Shown here: positions 45,315-54,117 of the stretch, piece after piece
How the letters are laid out: the number at the start of each line of letters is the position of its first letter
Position numbering within the stretch: the stretch's first letter is position 1
From: Formivibrio citricus
GTDB lineage: Bacteria; Pseudomonadota; Gammaproteobacteria; Burkholderiales; Chitinibacteraceae
DNA: 64,000 nt
Direction of reading: 5' to 3'
Assembly: GCF_900115065.1 (NCBI RefSeq)
Contig: NZ_FOVE01000001.1
Coordinates: 186,001 to 250,000, forward strand
Translations under genes and position numbers: made by a program
The notes under the pieces: model-generated
What the model was told of the DNA's origin: nothing
Databases searched by the model: none
The model's input: the letters and a program-made list of their open reading frames with translations, nothing else

Positions 45315-46859
45315 ATGTGTGGCATTATCGGTGTAGTCGCCCAAACTCCGGTCAACCAGCTTCTTTACGATGGGCTGCTGATGCTGCAGCACCGCGGGCA
45401 GGATGCCGCCGGTATCGTTACCGCGGAAGGGCATGTCCTGCACATGCACAAAGGGCAAGGCCTGGTACGCGACGTGTTCCGCACCCGCAACATGCGCTCG
45501 CTGATGGGCAACGCCGGGATCGGTCATGTGCGTTACCCGACGGCAGGCTCGGCTTCCAGCGTGGCCGAGGCACAGCCGTTCTATGTCAACAGCCCGTTCG
45601 GCATCGTGCTGGCGCACAACGGCAACCTGACCAACGACAAGCAGCTCAAGGACGAGATGTACCGCACCGATTTGCGGCACATCAATACCAACTCCGATTC
45701 CGAGGCACTGCTCAACGTTTTCGCCCACGAGCTTTCGAGCCGCACCAAGGGCCCGCAGCTCGATCCGGACACCATTTTCGATGCCATTACCGCTGTGCAC
45801 CAGCGGGTCAAGGGTGCCTACGGCGTGGTCGCGATCATCGCCGGTTATGGTTTGGTGGCTTTCCGCGATCCGTTCGGGATTCGTCCGCTGGTGATGGGGC
45901 GTCATGAAACCCTGGCTGGCCACGAGTATCTGGTTTCCTCCGAATCGGTGGCACTGGATACGCTGGGATTCAAGATGTGGCGCGATGTCGAACCGGGCGA
46001 AGCCGTGTTCATTACCTTCGAAGGCCAGTTCCATTGTCGCCAGTGTCATCCGACCCCGAAACTCGTGCCGTGCATTTTCGAGCATGTCTATTTCGCCCGC
46101 CCGGATACGGTGATCGACGGGATTTCGGTCTACGAAGCGCGCATGAAGATGGGCGAGCGCCTTGCCGACAAGGTCACGCGCGTGCTGCCGGAAATGGACA
46201 TCGACGTGGTGATCCCGATTCCCGACACCAGCCGCTCCTCGGCATTGCAGCTTGCGAACCATCTGGGCGTTTCTTTCCGCGAGGGATTCATCAAGAACCG
46301 CTATATCGGCCGTACCTTCATCATGCCGGGGCAGGCGACCCGCAAGAAATCGGTGCGCCAGAAACTCAACCCGATTGGCATTGAATTTCAGGGCAAGAAC
46401 GTGCTGCTGGTCGATGATTCGATCGTGCGCGGTACCACTTCCAAGGAAATCGTCATGATGGCGCGCGAAGCGGGCGCAAAGAAGGTTTACCTCGCTTCGG
46501 CTGCTCCGCCCGTCAAGTTCCCGCACGTTTACGGCATCGACATGCCGACCCGTGGCGAACTGATCGCAACCGGCCGCAACGATGTGGAAATTGCCCATGA
46601 AATCGGAGCGGATGCCGTGATCTACCAGGATCTGGATCAATTGGTTGCCGCCTGTTGCGATGCCAGCGGCGGCCGCATCACCGAGTTCGAAACCTCCTGT
46701 TTCGATGGCAAGTACATTGCCGGTGACGTGACCGATGCCTATCTCGATGCGCTGGAAGCCAAGCGTATTTCGCCGCTGTCCAAGAAATTCAAGGAAGGCG
46801 ATGGCGACAGCCGGGTGCTGGATCTCAATATCGGGGTGGCCGAGCAGAACCTGATTTGA
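45315..46859 (+). CDS. purF: Amidophosphoribosyltransferase
   Basis: A 514-residue enzyme for the first step of purine synthesis. After Met removal the catalytic Cys starts CGIIGVVAQ of the N-terminal glutamine amidohydrolase. The PRPP-binding loop of the C-terminal transferase is [34 protein letters not shown] is also typical. ATG 45315 is required by the Cys2 nucleophile; the longer frame from 45285 is rejected. An intrinsic terminator follows. Confidence 0.98.
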   Translation: MCGIIGVVAQTPVNQLLYDGLLMLQHRGQDAAGIVTAEGHVLHMHKGQGLVRDVFRTRNMRSLMGNAGIGHVRYPTAGSASSVAEAQPFYVNSPFGIVLAHNGNLTNDKQLKDEMYRTDLRHINTNSDSEALLNVFAHELSSRTKGPQLDPDTIFDAITAVHQRVKGAYGVVAIIAGYGLVAFRDPFGIRPLVMGRHETLAGHEYLVSSESVALDTLGFKMWRDVEPGEAVFITFEGQFHCRQCHPTPKLVPCIFEHVYFARPDTVIDGISVYEARMKMGERLADKVTRVLPEMDIDVVIPIPDTSRSSALQLANHLGVSFREGFIKNRYIGRTFIMPGQATRKKSVRQKLNPIGIEFQGKNVLLVDDSIVRGTTSKEIVMMAREAGAKKVYLASAAPPVKFPHVYGIDMPTRGELIATGRNDVEIAHEIGADAVIYQDLDQLVAACCDASGGRITEFETSCFDGKYIAGDVTDAYLDALEAKRISPLSKKFKEGDGDSRVLDLNIGVAEQNLI

Positions 46860-46903
46860 TTTGGTTATTTGCTAGGATGTCTTAAGTATTTGTGGTTTGA
46901 TCG

Positions 46904-46930
46904 AACGGGAGCTAGGCTCCCGTTTGTTTT
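46904..46930 (+). terminator. Rho-independent terminator after purF
   Basis: 9-bp stem aacgggagc/gctcccgtt with a 3-nt loop, followed by tgtttt. It lies immediately before a repeat element. Confidence 0.88.
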
Positions 46931-46933
46931 ATC

Positions 46934-47077
46934 AGAACCTGTTCACAATCTGTCGCGAGAAGCCGTCAGCGGGGTGCAGAGCAGCGCAAAAACCGGAGTG
47001 TACAAGGAGTACATGAGGATTTTGAGCAGCGCATGAGCCCCGATCACGGCTTCGCAGCAAGATTGTGAACAGGCACT
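46934..47077 (+). repeat. MITE-like inverted-repeat element, copy B
   Basis: A 144-bp element with ends AGAACCTGTTCACAATCT and AGATTGTGAACAGGCACT, inverted relative to each other apart from two bases near the right tip. Internal blocks match the copy at 48297 in the same orientation. It lies between purF's terminator and metZ and has no coding capacity. Confidence 0.85.
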
Positions 47078-47105
47078 CAGACAATCGAGATTGCGAGACG
47101 ACACG

Positions 47106-48284
47106 ATGATCGAAGAATTCGACGACCTGCACCCGGAAACCGTGGCCCTGCGTGCCGGCACCCGGCCGACCCCGTACGGCGAGCATTCCGATGCCCTGTT
47201 CCTCACCTCCAGCTTTCTTGTGGACGATGCCGAGGATGCCGCGCTGAAGTTCTCCGGACAAGCGCCGGGCTACACTTATTCCCGGTTCGGCAACCCGACC
47301 GTGACCGCTTTCGAGGAACGCCTGGCTGCGCTGGATGGCGCGGAGCGCGCACAGGGTACGGCCTCCGGCATGGCTGCGATTCTGGCGGTGTGTCTTTCCC
47401 ATCTCAAGGCCGGCGACCATATCCTGGCCTCGAGTGGGTTGTTCGGCGCGACGATCCAGTTGTTCAATGCCTACCTGACCCGCTTTGGGGTCGAGGTCAG
47501 CTATGTCTCGCCCACCGATCCCTCGGCCTGGCGTGCGGCGGTGCGTCCCAATACCCGGCTGTTTTTCGTTGAAACGCCGTCCAACCCGCTGACCGATATC
47601 GCTGATCTTGCCTCGCTCGCGGCGATTGCCCATGAGCACGGTGCAATGCTGGTGGTGGACAACAGTTTCTGTACCCCGGCCTTGCAGCGTCCGCTTGCTT
47701 TCGGTGCCGATCTGGTCGTTTATTCCGCGACCAAGTACCTCGACGGGCAGGGGCGGGTGCTGGGGGGCGCGGTCTGTGGCTCCAAGGTTTTGGTTGATCC
47801 CGTTTATCTCTTCTTGCGTACGGCCGGGCCTTCGTTGGCCCCGTTCAATGCCTGGGTATTGCTCAAGGGGTTGGAAACCCTGCCGCTGCGTATGAAAGCC
47901 CACTCGGAGAATGCACTGAAGCTGGCGCAATGGCTGGAAGTGCAGCCGGGGGTGGAGAAAGTGTTCTACCCGGGACTGGCCAGCCATCCGCAATTTGAGC
48001 TGGCCCAACGCCAGCAATCGGCCGGCGGGGGCGTGGTGTCGTTCGAGGTCAAGGGCGGGCGCGAGGCCGCGTGGAAGGTGATCGACAGCGTGCAACTGAT
48101 TTCGCGCACTTCCAATCTGGGCGATGTTCGTTCTACCATTACCCACCCGGCCACGACCACGCACGGTCGCCTGACGCCGGAAGCGCGCGCTGCCGCCGGC
48201 ATCAACGAAGGCCTGATCCGCGTAGCGGTAGGGCTGGAGCATATCGACGATCTGGTGAAGGACTTGGCACGCGGTCTGCCGTGA
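47106..48284 (+). CDS. metZ: O-succinylhomoserine sulfhydrylase
   Basis: A 392-residue PLP enzyme of the Cys/Met metabolism family that makes homocysteine from O-succinylhomoserine and sulfide. The PLP Lys lies in VVYSATKYLDGQGRVLGG. Other blocks are YSRFGNPTVTAFEERLAAL, GMAAILA and SNLGDVRSTITHPATTTH. Start ATG 47106; a TTG frame extension to 47091 is less likely. The gene is bracketed by two copies of the inverted-repeat element in the same orientation. Its place after purF is normal for betaproteobacteria. Confidence 0.94.
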   Translation: MIEEFDDLHPETVALRAGTRPTPYGEHSDALFLTSSFLVDDAEDAALKFSGQAPGYTYSRFGNPTVTAFEERLAALDGAERAQGTASGMAAILAVCLSHLKAGDHILASSGLFGATIQLFNAYLTRFGVEVSYVSPTDPSAWRAAVRPNTRLFFVETPSNPLTDIADLASLAAIAHEHGAMLVVDNSFCTPALQRPLAFGADLVVYSATKYLDGQGRVLGGAVCGSKVLVDPVYLFLRTAGPSLAPFNAWVLLKGLETLPLRMKAHSENALKLAQWLEVQPGVEKVFYPGLASHPQFELAQRQQSAGGGVVSFEVKGGREAAWKVIDSVQLISRTSNLGDVRSTITHPATTTHGRLTPEARAAAGINEGLIRVAVGLEHIDDLVKDLARGLP

Positions 48285-48296
48285 CCGGTACGGCTA

Positions 48297-48439
48297 AGAA
48301 CCTGTTCACGATCTGTCGCGAGAAGCCGTCAGCGGGGTGAAGAGCAGCGCAGGAACCGGAGTTTATGCGGATAAATGAGGATTCCGAGCAGCACATGAGC
48401 CCCGATCACGGTTTCGCAGCAAGATCGTGAACAGGTTCT
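48297..48439 (+). repeat. MITE-like inverted-repeat element, copy C
   Basis: A 143-bp element with perfect 18-bp terminal inverted repeats, AGAACCTGTTCACGATCT and AGATCGTGAACAGGTTCT. The inner parts also pair imperfectly, so the whole unit could fold into a long hairpin. It lies 12 bp after metZ and 24 bp before the sensor-kinase gene. Confidence 0.88.
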
Positions 48440-48463
48440 AACAAGGAGTAGAAGGAAAACAGC

Positions 48464-50152
48464 ATGCCCGTCAGTACATTCACCCTTCTGATCTCCCTGC
48501 TGCAGCAGATGTGCGTCTATCTGGTCATCGCCTATCTGCTCAGCAAAACCCCGCTTTTCATGCCCCTGATGCAAATCACGGTGCGATTGCCGCACAAGGT
48601 GCTTTCGTACCTGATGTTCTCCGGCTTTTGCATCATGGGCACCTATTTCGGTTTGCAGACCGAGGATGCGATTGCCAATACCCGCGCCATCGGCGCCGTC
48701 ATGGGGGGGCTCCTGAGCGGACCGGTAACCGGTTTTTTCATCGGCCTGACGGGCGGGGTACATCGCTACACGATGGGCGGTTTTACCGATCTGGCCTGCG
48801 CCATTTCGACGACGGTCGAAGGATTGCTGGGTGGATTGGTGCACAGCGTCCTGTTGCATCGCCGGCGTGTCGACCTGCTTTTCAAACCCTCGCTGGTGTT
48901 TGTCGTGACAGTGGTGGCTGAAATCCTGCAGATGATCATCCTGCTGCTGGTGGCCAAGCCTTACTCGCAAGCCTTGACGCTCGTCAAGCATATTGCTTTG
49001 CCAATGATGTTGACCAATGCTTTTGGTGCAGCAATGTTCATGCGGCTGATCCTGGATCGTAAAGCGACGTTAGAGAAATACTCGGTGGCTTTTTCCACCA
49101 AGGCCTTGCGCATTGCAGAACGCTCGGTGGGCGCGTTGTTGCAGGGGTTTGACGAACAGCGTTGCGCCGAAGTGGCGCGCATCGTACAGGAGGAAACCGG
49201 TGTTGGTGCAGTGGCGATTACCGATCGCGAGAAATTGCTGGCATTCATCGGTATCGGCGCAGACCACCACATACCGGGAACGCCAATCTCTTCCCCGCAT
49301 ACGCTGGAAGCCATTGCTCGCAACGAGGTGGTGTACGCCGATGGCAACGAAGTGCCTTACCAGTGCTCAATCTCGAAAAACTGCAAGCTGGGGTCGTCGC
49401 TGGTGATTCCGTTGCGCGGCGAAAATAACAGCGTTATCGGCACGATCAAGCTCTACGAACCCAAGCACAAGCTTTTTTCGAATCTCAACCGCACGCTGGG
49501 CGAAGGTATTGCCCGCCTGTTGTCCAATCAGATTTTGTCCGGCAAGCTTGAAGAGCAGAAGCAGTTGCTGGCGCAGTCCGAAATCAAGTTGTTGCAGGCA
49601 CAGATCAACCCGCATTTCCTGTTCAACGCGCTCAATACCCTGGCAGCTGTGATCCGGCGCGACCCTGACGAGGCGCGGCAACTGGTGCAGTATCTCTCCA
49701 CCTTTTTCCGCAAAAGCCTGAAGCGGCCGGGCAATGAAGTGAATCTCAAGGACGAGATCGAGCATGTGGATGCCTATCTGCAGATCGAACAGGCGCGTTT
49801 TGCCGGTCGGCTTGATGTGCAGATGGAAGTGCCCGATGATCTGCTCAACGTGCGTCTGCCGGCTTTTACCTTGCAGCCGATCGTCGAGAACGCCATCAAA
49901 TACGGCATCTCGCAGATGCTGGAGCCGGGACAGGTACGTATCGGAGCCGTGCGCGAAGCCGGCGATTTATGTCTGTGGGTTGAGGACAATGCCGGCTTGT
50001 ATCGTCCGGCGGAAAGCAACGATGGCTTGGGGATGAACATCGTGGATCGCCGCATCAAGATTCGCCACGGCGAACAATATGGCGTAACGGTAGAATGCGA
50101 GCCGGAACAGTTGACCCGAGTGACCATTCGCTTGCCGATCGAGGAGGTTTGA
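48464..50152 (+). CDS. LytS/BtsS-type sensor histidine kinase
   Basis: A 562-residue kinase. The N-terminal multi-pass 5TM-5TMR_LYT sensor spans about 1-195 (GGLLSGPVTGFFIGLTGGVH). A GAF-like domain follows at about 220-350, then the His_kinase motif QINPHFLFNALNTLAAVIR and an ATPase domain (PIVENAIKYGI). E. coli BtsS of this group senses extracellular pyruvate. Here the partner regulator and a CstA-family transporter follow directly, so a pyruvate-sensing role is likely by context. It has a ribosome site (aaggag) and lies just after a repeat element. Confidence 0.9.
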   Translation: MPVSTFTLLISLLQQMCVYLVIAYLLSKTPLFMPLMQITVRLPHKVLSYLMFSGFCIMGTYFGLQTEDAIANTRAIGAVMGGLLSGPVTGFFIGLTGGVHRYTMGGFTDLACAISTTVEGLLGGLVHSVLLHRRRVDLLFKPSLVFVVTVVAEILQMIILLLVAKPYSQALTLVKHIALPMMLTNAFGAAMFMRLILDRKATLEKYSVAFSTKALRIAERSVGALLQGFDEQRCAEVARIVQEETGVGAVAITDREKLLAFIGIGADHHIPGTPISSPHTLEAIARNEVVYADGNEVPYQCSISKNCKLGSSLVIPLRGENNSVIGTIKLYEPKHKLFSNLNRTLGEGIARLLSNQILSGKLEEQKQLLAQSEIKLLQAQINPHFLFNALNTLAAVIRRDPDEARQLVQYLSTFFRKSLKRPGNEVNLKDEIEHVDAYLQIEQARFAGRLDVQMEVPDDLLNVRLPAFTLQPIVENAIKYGISQMLEPGQVRIGAVREAGDLCLWVEDNAGLYRPAESNDGLGMNIVDRRIKIRHGEQYGVTVECEPEQLTRVTIRLPIEEV

Positions 50153-50154
50153 CC

Positions 50155-50871
50155 GTGTTGAATGTACTCATCATCGATGATGAAGCCCCTGCGCGTGAAG
50201 AACTGCGCGCCTTGTTGCAGGCCGAACCGGATATCGAGATCGTGGACGAAGCGGCCAATGCCATCGAAGGCTTGGCAGCCATCAACCGTTTGCATCCGGA
50301 TGTTGTGTTCCTCGATATCCAGATGCCGCGCATAAGCGGGCTGGAAATGCTGTCCATGCTCGACAAGGCCAGCATGCCGCGCGTCGTATTCGTGACCGCT
50401 TACGATGAGTACGCGCTCAATGCGTTCGAGGAGCACGCGACCGACTACCTGCTCAAACCCGTCGATCCGGTACGCTTGGCCAAGACGCTGGAGTGGCTGC
50501 GTTCCGGCAAGACCCAAACGCCGCATCCCGCATTTGTTCCGCCCGCCCAGATTCGCCAGATACCCTGCTATGCACGTAACCGCATCATCCTGATGCGTAT
50601 CGAAGAGGTCGAGTTCATCCACAGTGAGTTGTCCGGAGTGCAGGTCGTTTGTGCCGCCCAGACCGGGCAGACCGAACTGACGCTCAAGACGCTGGAAGAA
50701 AAAACACCGCTGCTGCGCTGCCATCGGCAGTATCTGGTCAACCCCGAGCATATCGGCGAGATCGTGCTGCAGGAAAACGGCGGGGCCGAGATTGTTACCC
50801 GCTCCGGCAGGAAGGTTCCGGTAAGCCGGCGCTACCTGCGTGAACTTAAAGAATACCTGCATATTCCCTGA
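50155..50871 (+). CDS. LytTR-family response regulator (BtsR/YehT-like)
   Basis: A 238-residue regulator. The receiver has LNVLIIDDEAPAREELRALL, phospho-Asp in VVFLDIQMPRISG and Lys in YLLKPVD. The C-terminal LytTR DNA-binding domain includes IEEVEFIHSELSGV, LLRCHRQYLVNPEHI and VPVSRRYLRELKEYL. Start is GTG 50155 because a perfect gaggaggt ribosome site precedes it by 6 nt; the longer frame from 50095 is inside the kinase gene. Likely target is the downstream cstA-type gene. Confidence 0.92.
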   Translation: MLNVLIIDDEAPAREELRALLQAEPDIEIVDEAANAIEGLAAINRLHPDVVFLDIQMPRISGLEMLSMLDKASMPRVVFVTAYDEYALNAFEEHATDYLLKPVDPVRLAKTLEWLRSGKTQTPHPAFVPPAQIRQIPCYARNRIILMRIEEVEFIHSELSGVQVVCAAQTGQTELTLKTLEEKTPLLRCHRQYLVNPEHIGEIVLQENGGAEIVTRSGRKVPVSRRYLRELKEYLHIP

Positions 50872-50883
50872 GTCTTGGAGCGC

Positions 50884-50963
50884 GTTCATGGTCTTGTAGC
50901 GAGGCCATGATCAGGGCCCCTGCAGAGCGCTTTACCTTCTTGCAACAGACTTGAACAGCTTCT
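50884..50963 (-). repeat. Degenerate copy D of the inverted-repeat element
   Basis: gttcatggtcttgtagcgag at the left and cttgaacagcttct at the right correspond to the ends of copy A in the same orientation, with many substitutions. It lies just after the response-regulator gene. Confidence 0.55.
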
Positions 50964-51086
50964 GAGGCGGCAGAACAGATTCATCCCCGCCGCTCAGTCG
51001 TTGATTTAAACCTCTTAATTCCCCTCTAGGCCGCTGGCGATTTTATCCACTCTGGGCTAACACAAAAGAATAGATTGGTAATCGAG

Positions 51087-51105
51087 AATCCGGAAACGGG
51101 TTTTT
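51087..51105 (+). other. Hairpin with GAAA loop and T run in the cstA leader (possible attenuator)
   Basis: AATCCG-GAAA-CGGGTT (one T-G pair) followed by TTT, 32 bp before the transporter start. It could terminate the upstream operon or attenuate the transporter mRNA. Confidence 0.35.
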
Positions 51106-51136
51106 CAATTCTATTTTTTAAAGGAGTGAGCGGATC

Positions 51137-52924
51137 ATGAATGCTTTGACATTGATCATCGCCGTCAGCTGTATTCTGGTCATTGCGTACCGGTTATATG
51201 GCGGATTTGTTGCGGCGAAGGTGCTTGCGCTGGATAGTAGCCGAGTAACGCCAGCGCATGAGTTCAATAACGGATCGGACTATGTTCCGATGAACAAGTG
51301 GGTGGCATTTGGCCACCATTTTGCTGCGATTGCGGCTGCCGGGCCGCTGGTCGGTCCGATCCTGGCGGCGCAGTTCGGTTTCCTGCCGGGCACGATCTGG
51401 TTGCTGGTAGGCGCCGTAATCGGTGGCGCCGTGCATGACATGGTGATCCTGTTCGCCTCTGTTCGCCATAAGGGCCAGTCGCTGTCGGAAATCGCCAAGG
51501 CGGAAATCGGCCCGGTTGCCGGTATCGCTGTTGGGTTGGCAATTCTGTTTACCATTACCATCACGATGGCCGGTTTGTCGCTGGTTGTGGTGCATGCGCT
51601 CAAGCACAACCCGTGGGGCACCTTCACCGTTTTCATGACTATTCCCATTGCCATGCTCGTGGGTACGATCATGAGGGCTCGCCCGGACAAGCTGACCCAT
51701 GCCACAGTTCTTGGGATGGCGCTTATCCTGCTGGTTGTGGCATTTGGTCCGTACATCAAGGGTACTGCAATCGGCAACTTCTTTGATTTGAGCGAAACCG
51801 GCGTGAAGCTGGCTCTGCCGATCTATGCCTTCTTCGCAGCGGCCCTGCCGGTCTGGTTCCTGCTTGCTCCGCGCGATTACCTGTCTTCCTACATGAAGAT
51901 CGGTACGATCGGCGCTTTGGCTCTGGGCATCATCTTTGTAAATCCGATGATGCACATGCCGGCTGTGACAGACTTTATCTACGGTGGTGGCCCGATCATC
52001 AAGGGACCGGTCTGGCCGTTCGTTTCAATCACCATTGCTTGCGGCGCGATTTCCGGCTTCCATGCCCTGATCGGTTCCGGTACCACGCCGAAGATGATCG
52101 ACAACGAAAAGGATATCCTGCTGGTCGGTTTCGGCGGCATGCTGATGGAAACTTTCGTGGCCTTCATGGCGCTGATCGCGGCCTGTGCCCTGCATCCGGG
52201 TGACTACTTTGCCATCAACTCCACCCCGGCCGTGTTCCAGAAGCTCGGCATGACCGTAGTCGATCTGCAGATGTTGTCCCAAATGGTCGGCATGGACCTC
52301 GCAGGTCGTACCGGCGGAGCAGTCACGCTGGCGGTCGGCATGGCTTCGATCTTCTCCAGTCTGCCGGGCATGAAGCACCTGATGTCCTACTGGTACAACT
52401 TCGCCATCCTGTTCGAAGCCGTGTTCATCCTGACCGCGATCGATGCCGGCACCCGCGTAGCCCGTTACATCGTGCAGGATTTCTTCGGCCAGGCTATCCC
52501 GAAGCTCAAGGATAACGACTGGAAGCCGGGTGTGATCGGGTCCAGCGTTTTTGTGACCTTCCTCTGGGGTTACCTGCTGTTCGGTGGCGATATTTCCTCC
52601 GTCTGGCCGTTGTTCGGCGTGTCGAACCAGTTGCTGGCATCCATTGCATTGGCCTTGGGCACCAGCCTGATCCTGCGTCGCAGCAGCAATGTCTGGTACG
52701 GCTTGGTGACTTTTGTGCCGCTGGTATATCTGTTTACCTCGGTGCTGACAGCCGGTTACTGGATTATCGTCAACCAGTACCTGCCGACGCATAACTATCT
52801 CAACACGATTCTCTCGTCGATCATGATGGGATTGGCAATCATCGTCATGGTTGATGCCTCCAAGAAGTGGCTCGACATGATCCGTAAAAGATTGAGCGGT
52901 GATTTGGCCGCCCAGCAAGTCTGA
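51137..52924 (+). CDS. cstA: CstA-family carbon starvation / pyruvate transporter
   Basis: A 595-residue inner-membrane protein with many hydrophobic helices. The N-terminus (YRLYGGFVAAKVLALD), GHHFAAIAAAGPLVGPILAAQ, GGAVHDMVILFASVRHKGQS and SGFHALIGSGTTPKMI are CstA signatures. E. coli members CstA and BtsT are peptide/pyruvate transporters; BtsT is controlled by BtsS/BtsR. The adjacent BtsSR-like pair therefore suggests pyruvate uptake. It belongs to the shorter class of the family. Ribosome site aaggag lies 10 nt upstream. Confidence 0.93.
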   Translation: MNALTLIIAVSCILVIAYRLYGGFVAAKVLALDSSRVTPAHEFNNGSDYVPMNKWVAFGHHFAAIAAAGPLVGPILAAQFGFLPGTIWLLVGAVIGGAVHDMVILFASVRHKGQSLSEIAKAEIGPVAGIAVGLAILFTITITMAGLSLVVVHALKHNPWGTFTVFMTIPIAMLVGTIMRARPDKLTHATVLGMALILLVVAFGPYIKGTAIGNFFDLSETGVKLALPIYAFFAAALPVWFLLAPRDYLSSYMKIGTIGALALGIIFVNPMMHMPAVTDFIYGGGPIIKGPVWPFVSITIACGAISGFHALIGSGTTPKMIDNEKDILLVGFGGMLMETFVAFMALIAACALHPGDYFAINSTPAVFQKLGMTVVDLQMLSQMVGMDLAGRTGGAVTLAVGMASIFSSLPGMKHLMSYWYNFAILFEAVFILTAIDAGTRVARYIVQDFFGQAIPKLKDNDWKPGVIGSSVFVTFLWGYLLFGGDISSVWPLFGVSNQLLASIALALGTSLILRRSSNVWYGLVTFVPLVYLFTSVLTAGYWIIVNQYLPTHNYLNTILSSIMMGLAIIVMVDASKKWLDMIRKRLSGDLAAQQV

Positions 52925-52939
52925 TTTGATTGATGTACG

Positions 52940-52973
52940 CCGGCAAGAGCAAGTTAATCCTTGCTCTTGCCGG
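52940..52973 (+). terminator. Strong hairpin after cstA
   Basis: Perfect 14-bp stem ccggcaagagcaag/cttgctcttgccgg with a 6-nt loop, 15 bp after the stop. No T run follows, so it may stabilise the mRNA 3' end rather than terminate by itself. Confidence 0.65.
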
Positions 52974-53101
52974 AGCGCAGAAATCTATCCCCAAGTAAAT
53001 TTACATGTCAATTTTATGAAACGGGTTGCATTGCCAGAATGGGTGGCTAAGGTTTGGCTGCATTTTTGATTGGCGATGTTTTTATAAAAGAGGTGATGGA
53101 G

Positions 53102-53386
53102 ATGCTTAGTCTTTCCGGAGATGCGCTTGCACTGATCGAAAAAAAGCAAATGCCCGTCACGATCGGTATTCCGCCATCAATCAATGGTTGTTGCATAGAA
53201 GTCACGGAATGTCCCAGTGTTGTGTTTGGCGTCCCGCAGCAAATGTCTGAATACACGATGCAGTCCATACAGGGTGTTGTTGTGTATGTGCCAAAGTGCC
53301 TGAATTTGAATCGCCCTCTGGCTATTCGCAGCAAGAAAATTATGGGAATTGAATGGCTTTATATGGATGGTTGGAAGTTGGTATGA
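53102..53386 (+). CDS. Small HesB/IscA-like protein with CC motif
   Basis: A 94-residue protein. MLSLSGDALALIEKKQMPVT, INGCCIEV, PSVVFGVPQQMSEY and GVVVYVPKCLN follow the pattern of the HesB-like CC/Se-motif family, in which a vicinal Cys pair (sometimes selenocysteine) replaces the IscA ligands. Role unknown, possibly metal or thiol chemistry. ATG 53102 is favoured: gagg lies 8 nt upstream. It is in the low-GC region. Confidence 0.6.
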   Translation: MLSLSGDALALIEKKQMPVTIGIPPSINGCCIEVTECPSVVFGVPQQMSEYTMQSIQGVVVYVPKCLNLNRPLAIRSKKIMGIEWLYMDGWKLV

Positions 53387-53441
53387 GGTTGTAGGTTTGC
53401 TTTAACAGTTCTTGCGTTGCTAACCACAAGAGAGGTGCGCC

Positions 53442-53960
53442 ATGAATGAAGTCAAAAAAATGCTTTTCCTGCAGCAGCGGTTTCATATTTTGTCGCTGTT
53501 TTCCAATTCAAAATCACAATGCAATATCACGCCAGCCTACGCATATGCCTGGTTTGCGGGGGTTTATCCAAGCCAAAGCAAAACGGCAGTTTGGCACTTG
53601 CCGTACAAAGATCAGTTTGAAATAAACGATGAAGCTATTAATAGCCTGCATGAACTGCTGTCTGATCGCTGGAGTGCCAAAAATCCAATCGGTTTTCTGG
53701 AGCTGGAAGGGCATCTTGGATTTGTGCACCAAGGGGAAGTATGGAGCAGCGTTGTAGAGGAAATTGCAGGCAAATCGTTGATTGAGCAGGCGTTTTCAAC
53801 CGGTGGTTGGAATAGAAGCAAGTTGTGCAAGGCTTGCCGATATTTGTATCTGACCAATTGTTTGGATGCGGATTTATGGGGGGTGTTGTTGGAGAGAACG
53901 CCTGAGCTTGCAAGTGTTGTTACCGGAGAATTTGGGGCCGGCGATATTTGTTTTGAATAA
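53442..53960 (+). CDS. Hypothetical protein (172 aa)
   Basis: Not recognised. Begins MNEVKKMLFLQQRFHILSLF; it is soluble-looking, with no signal peptide or TM helix, and has a cysteine cluster in KLCKACRYLYLTNCLDADLW. A strong gagaggtg ribosome site and a downstream hairpin support a real gene. It follows the CC-motif gene by 55 bp in the same direction, so the two may be co-transcribed. Base composition is clearly lower in GC than the flanking core genes. Confidence 0.6.
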   Translation: MNEVKKMLFLQQRFHILSLFSNSKSQCNITPAYAYAWFAGVYPSQSKTAVWHLPYKDQFEINDEAINSLHELLSDRWSAKNPIGFLELEGHLGFVHQGEVWSSVVEEIAGKSLIEQAFSTGGWNRSKLCKACRYLYLTNCLDADLWGVLLERTPELASVVTGEFGAGDICFE

Positions 53961-53971
53961 ATATGTAATTG

Positions 53972-54008
53972 GCAAACAAACTACGTTCCGGGGGCGTGGT
54001 TTGTTTGC
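53972..54008 (+). terminator. Hairpin after the 172-aa ORF
   Basis: 14-bp stem gcaaacaaactacg/cgtggtttgtttgc (one wobble) with a G-rich loop, 11 bp after the stop. A second small hairpin (ggctaat/attagcc) follows at 54015-54034. Neither has a long T tract. Confidence 0.55.
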
Positions 54009-54117
54009 GCTGGTGGCTAATATGGAAATTAGCCTTGTTGATTGATGGATAAATGCGATGGATGCAAATTGATGGCGGTGGCGTAAATTTTTGACAAGTT
54101 TAAACCAATTTGTAAAT

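Noticed and set aside
46934-48439. metZ as cargo of a composite transposon, because it lies between two same-orientation repeats
   Set aside because: The repeats have no transposase, and purF-metZ is normal gene order in betaproteobacteria; independent insertions are simpler.
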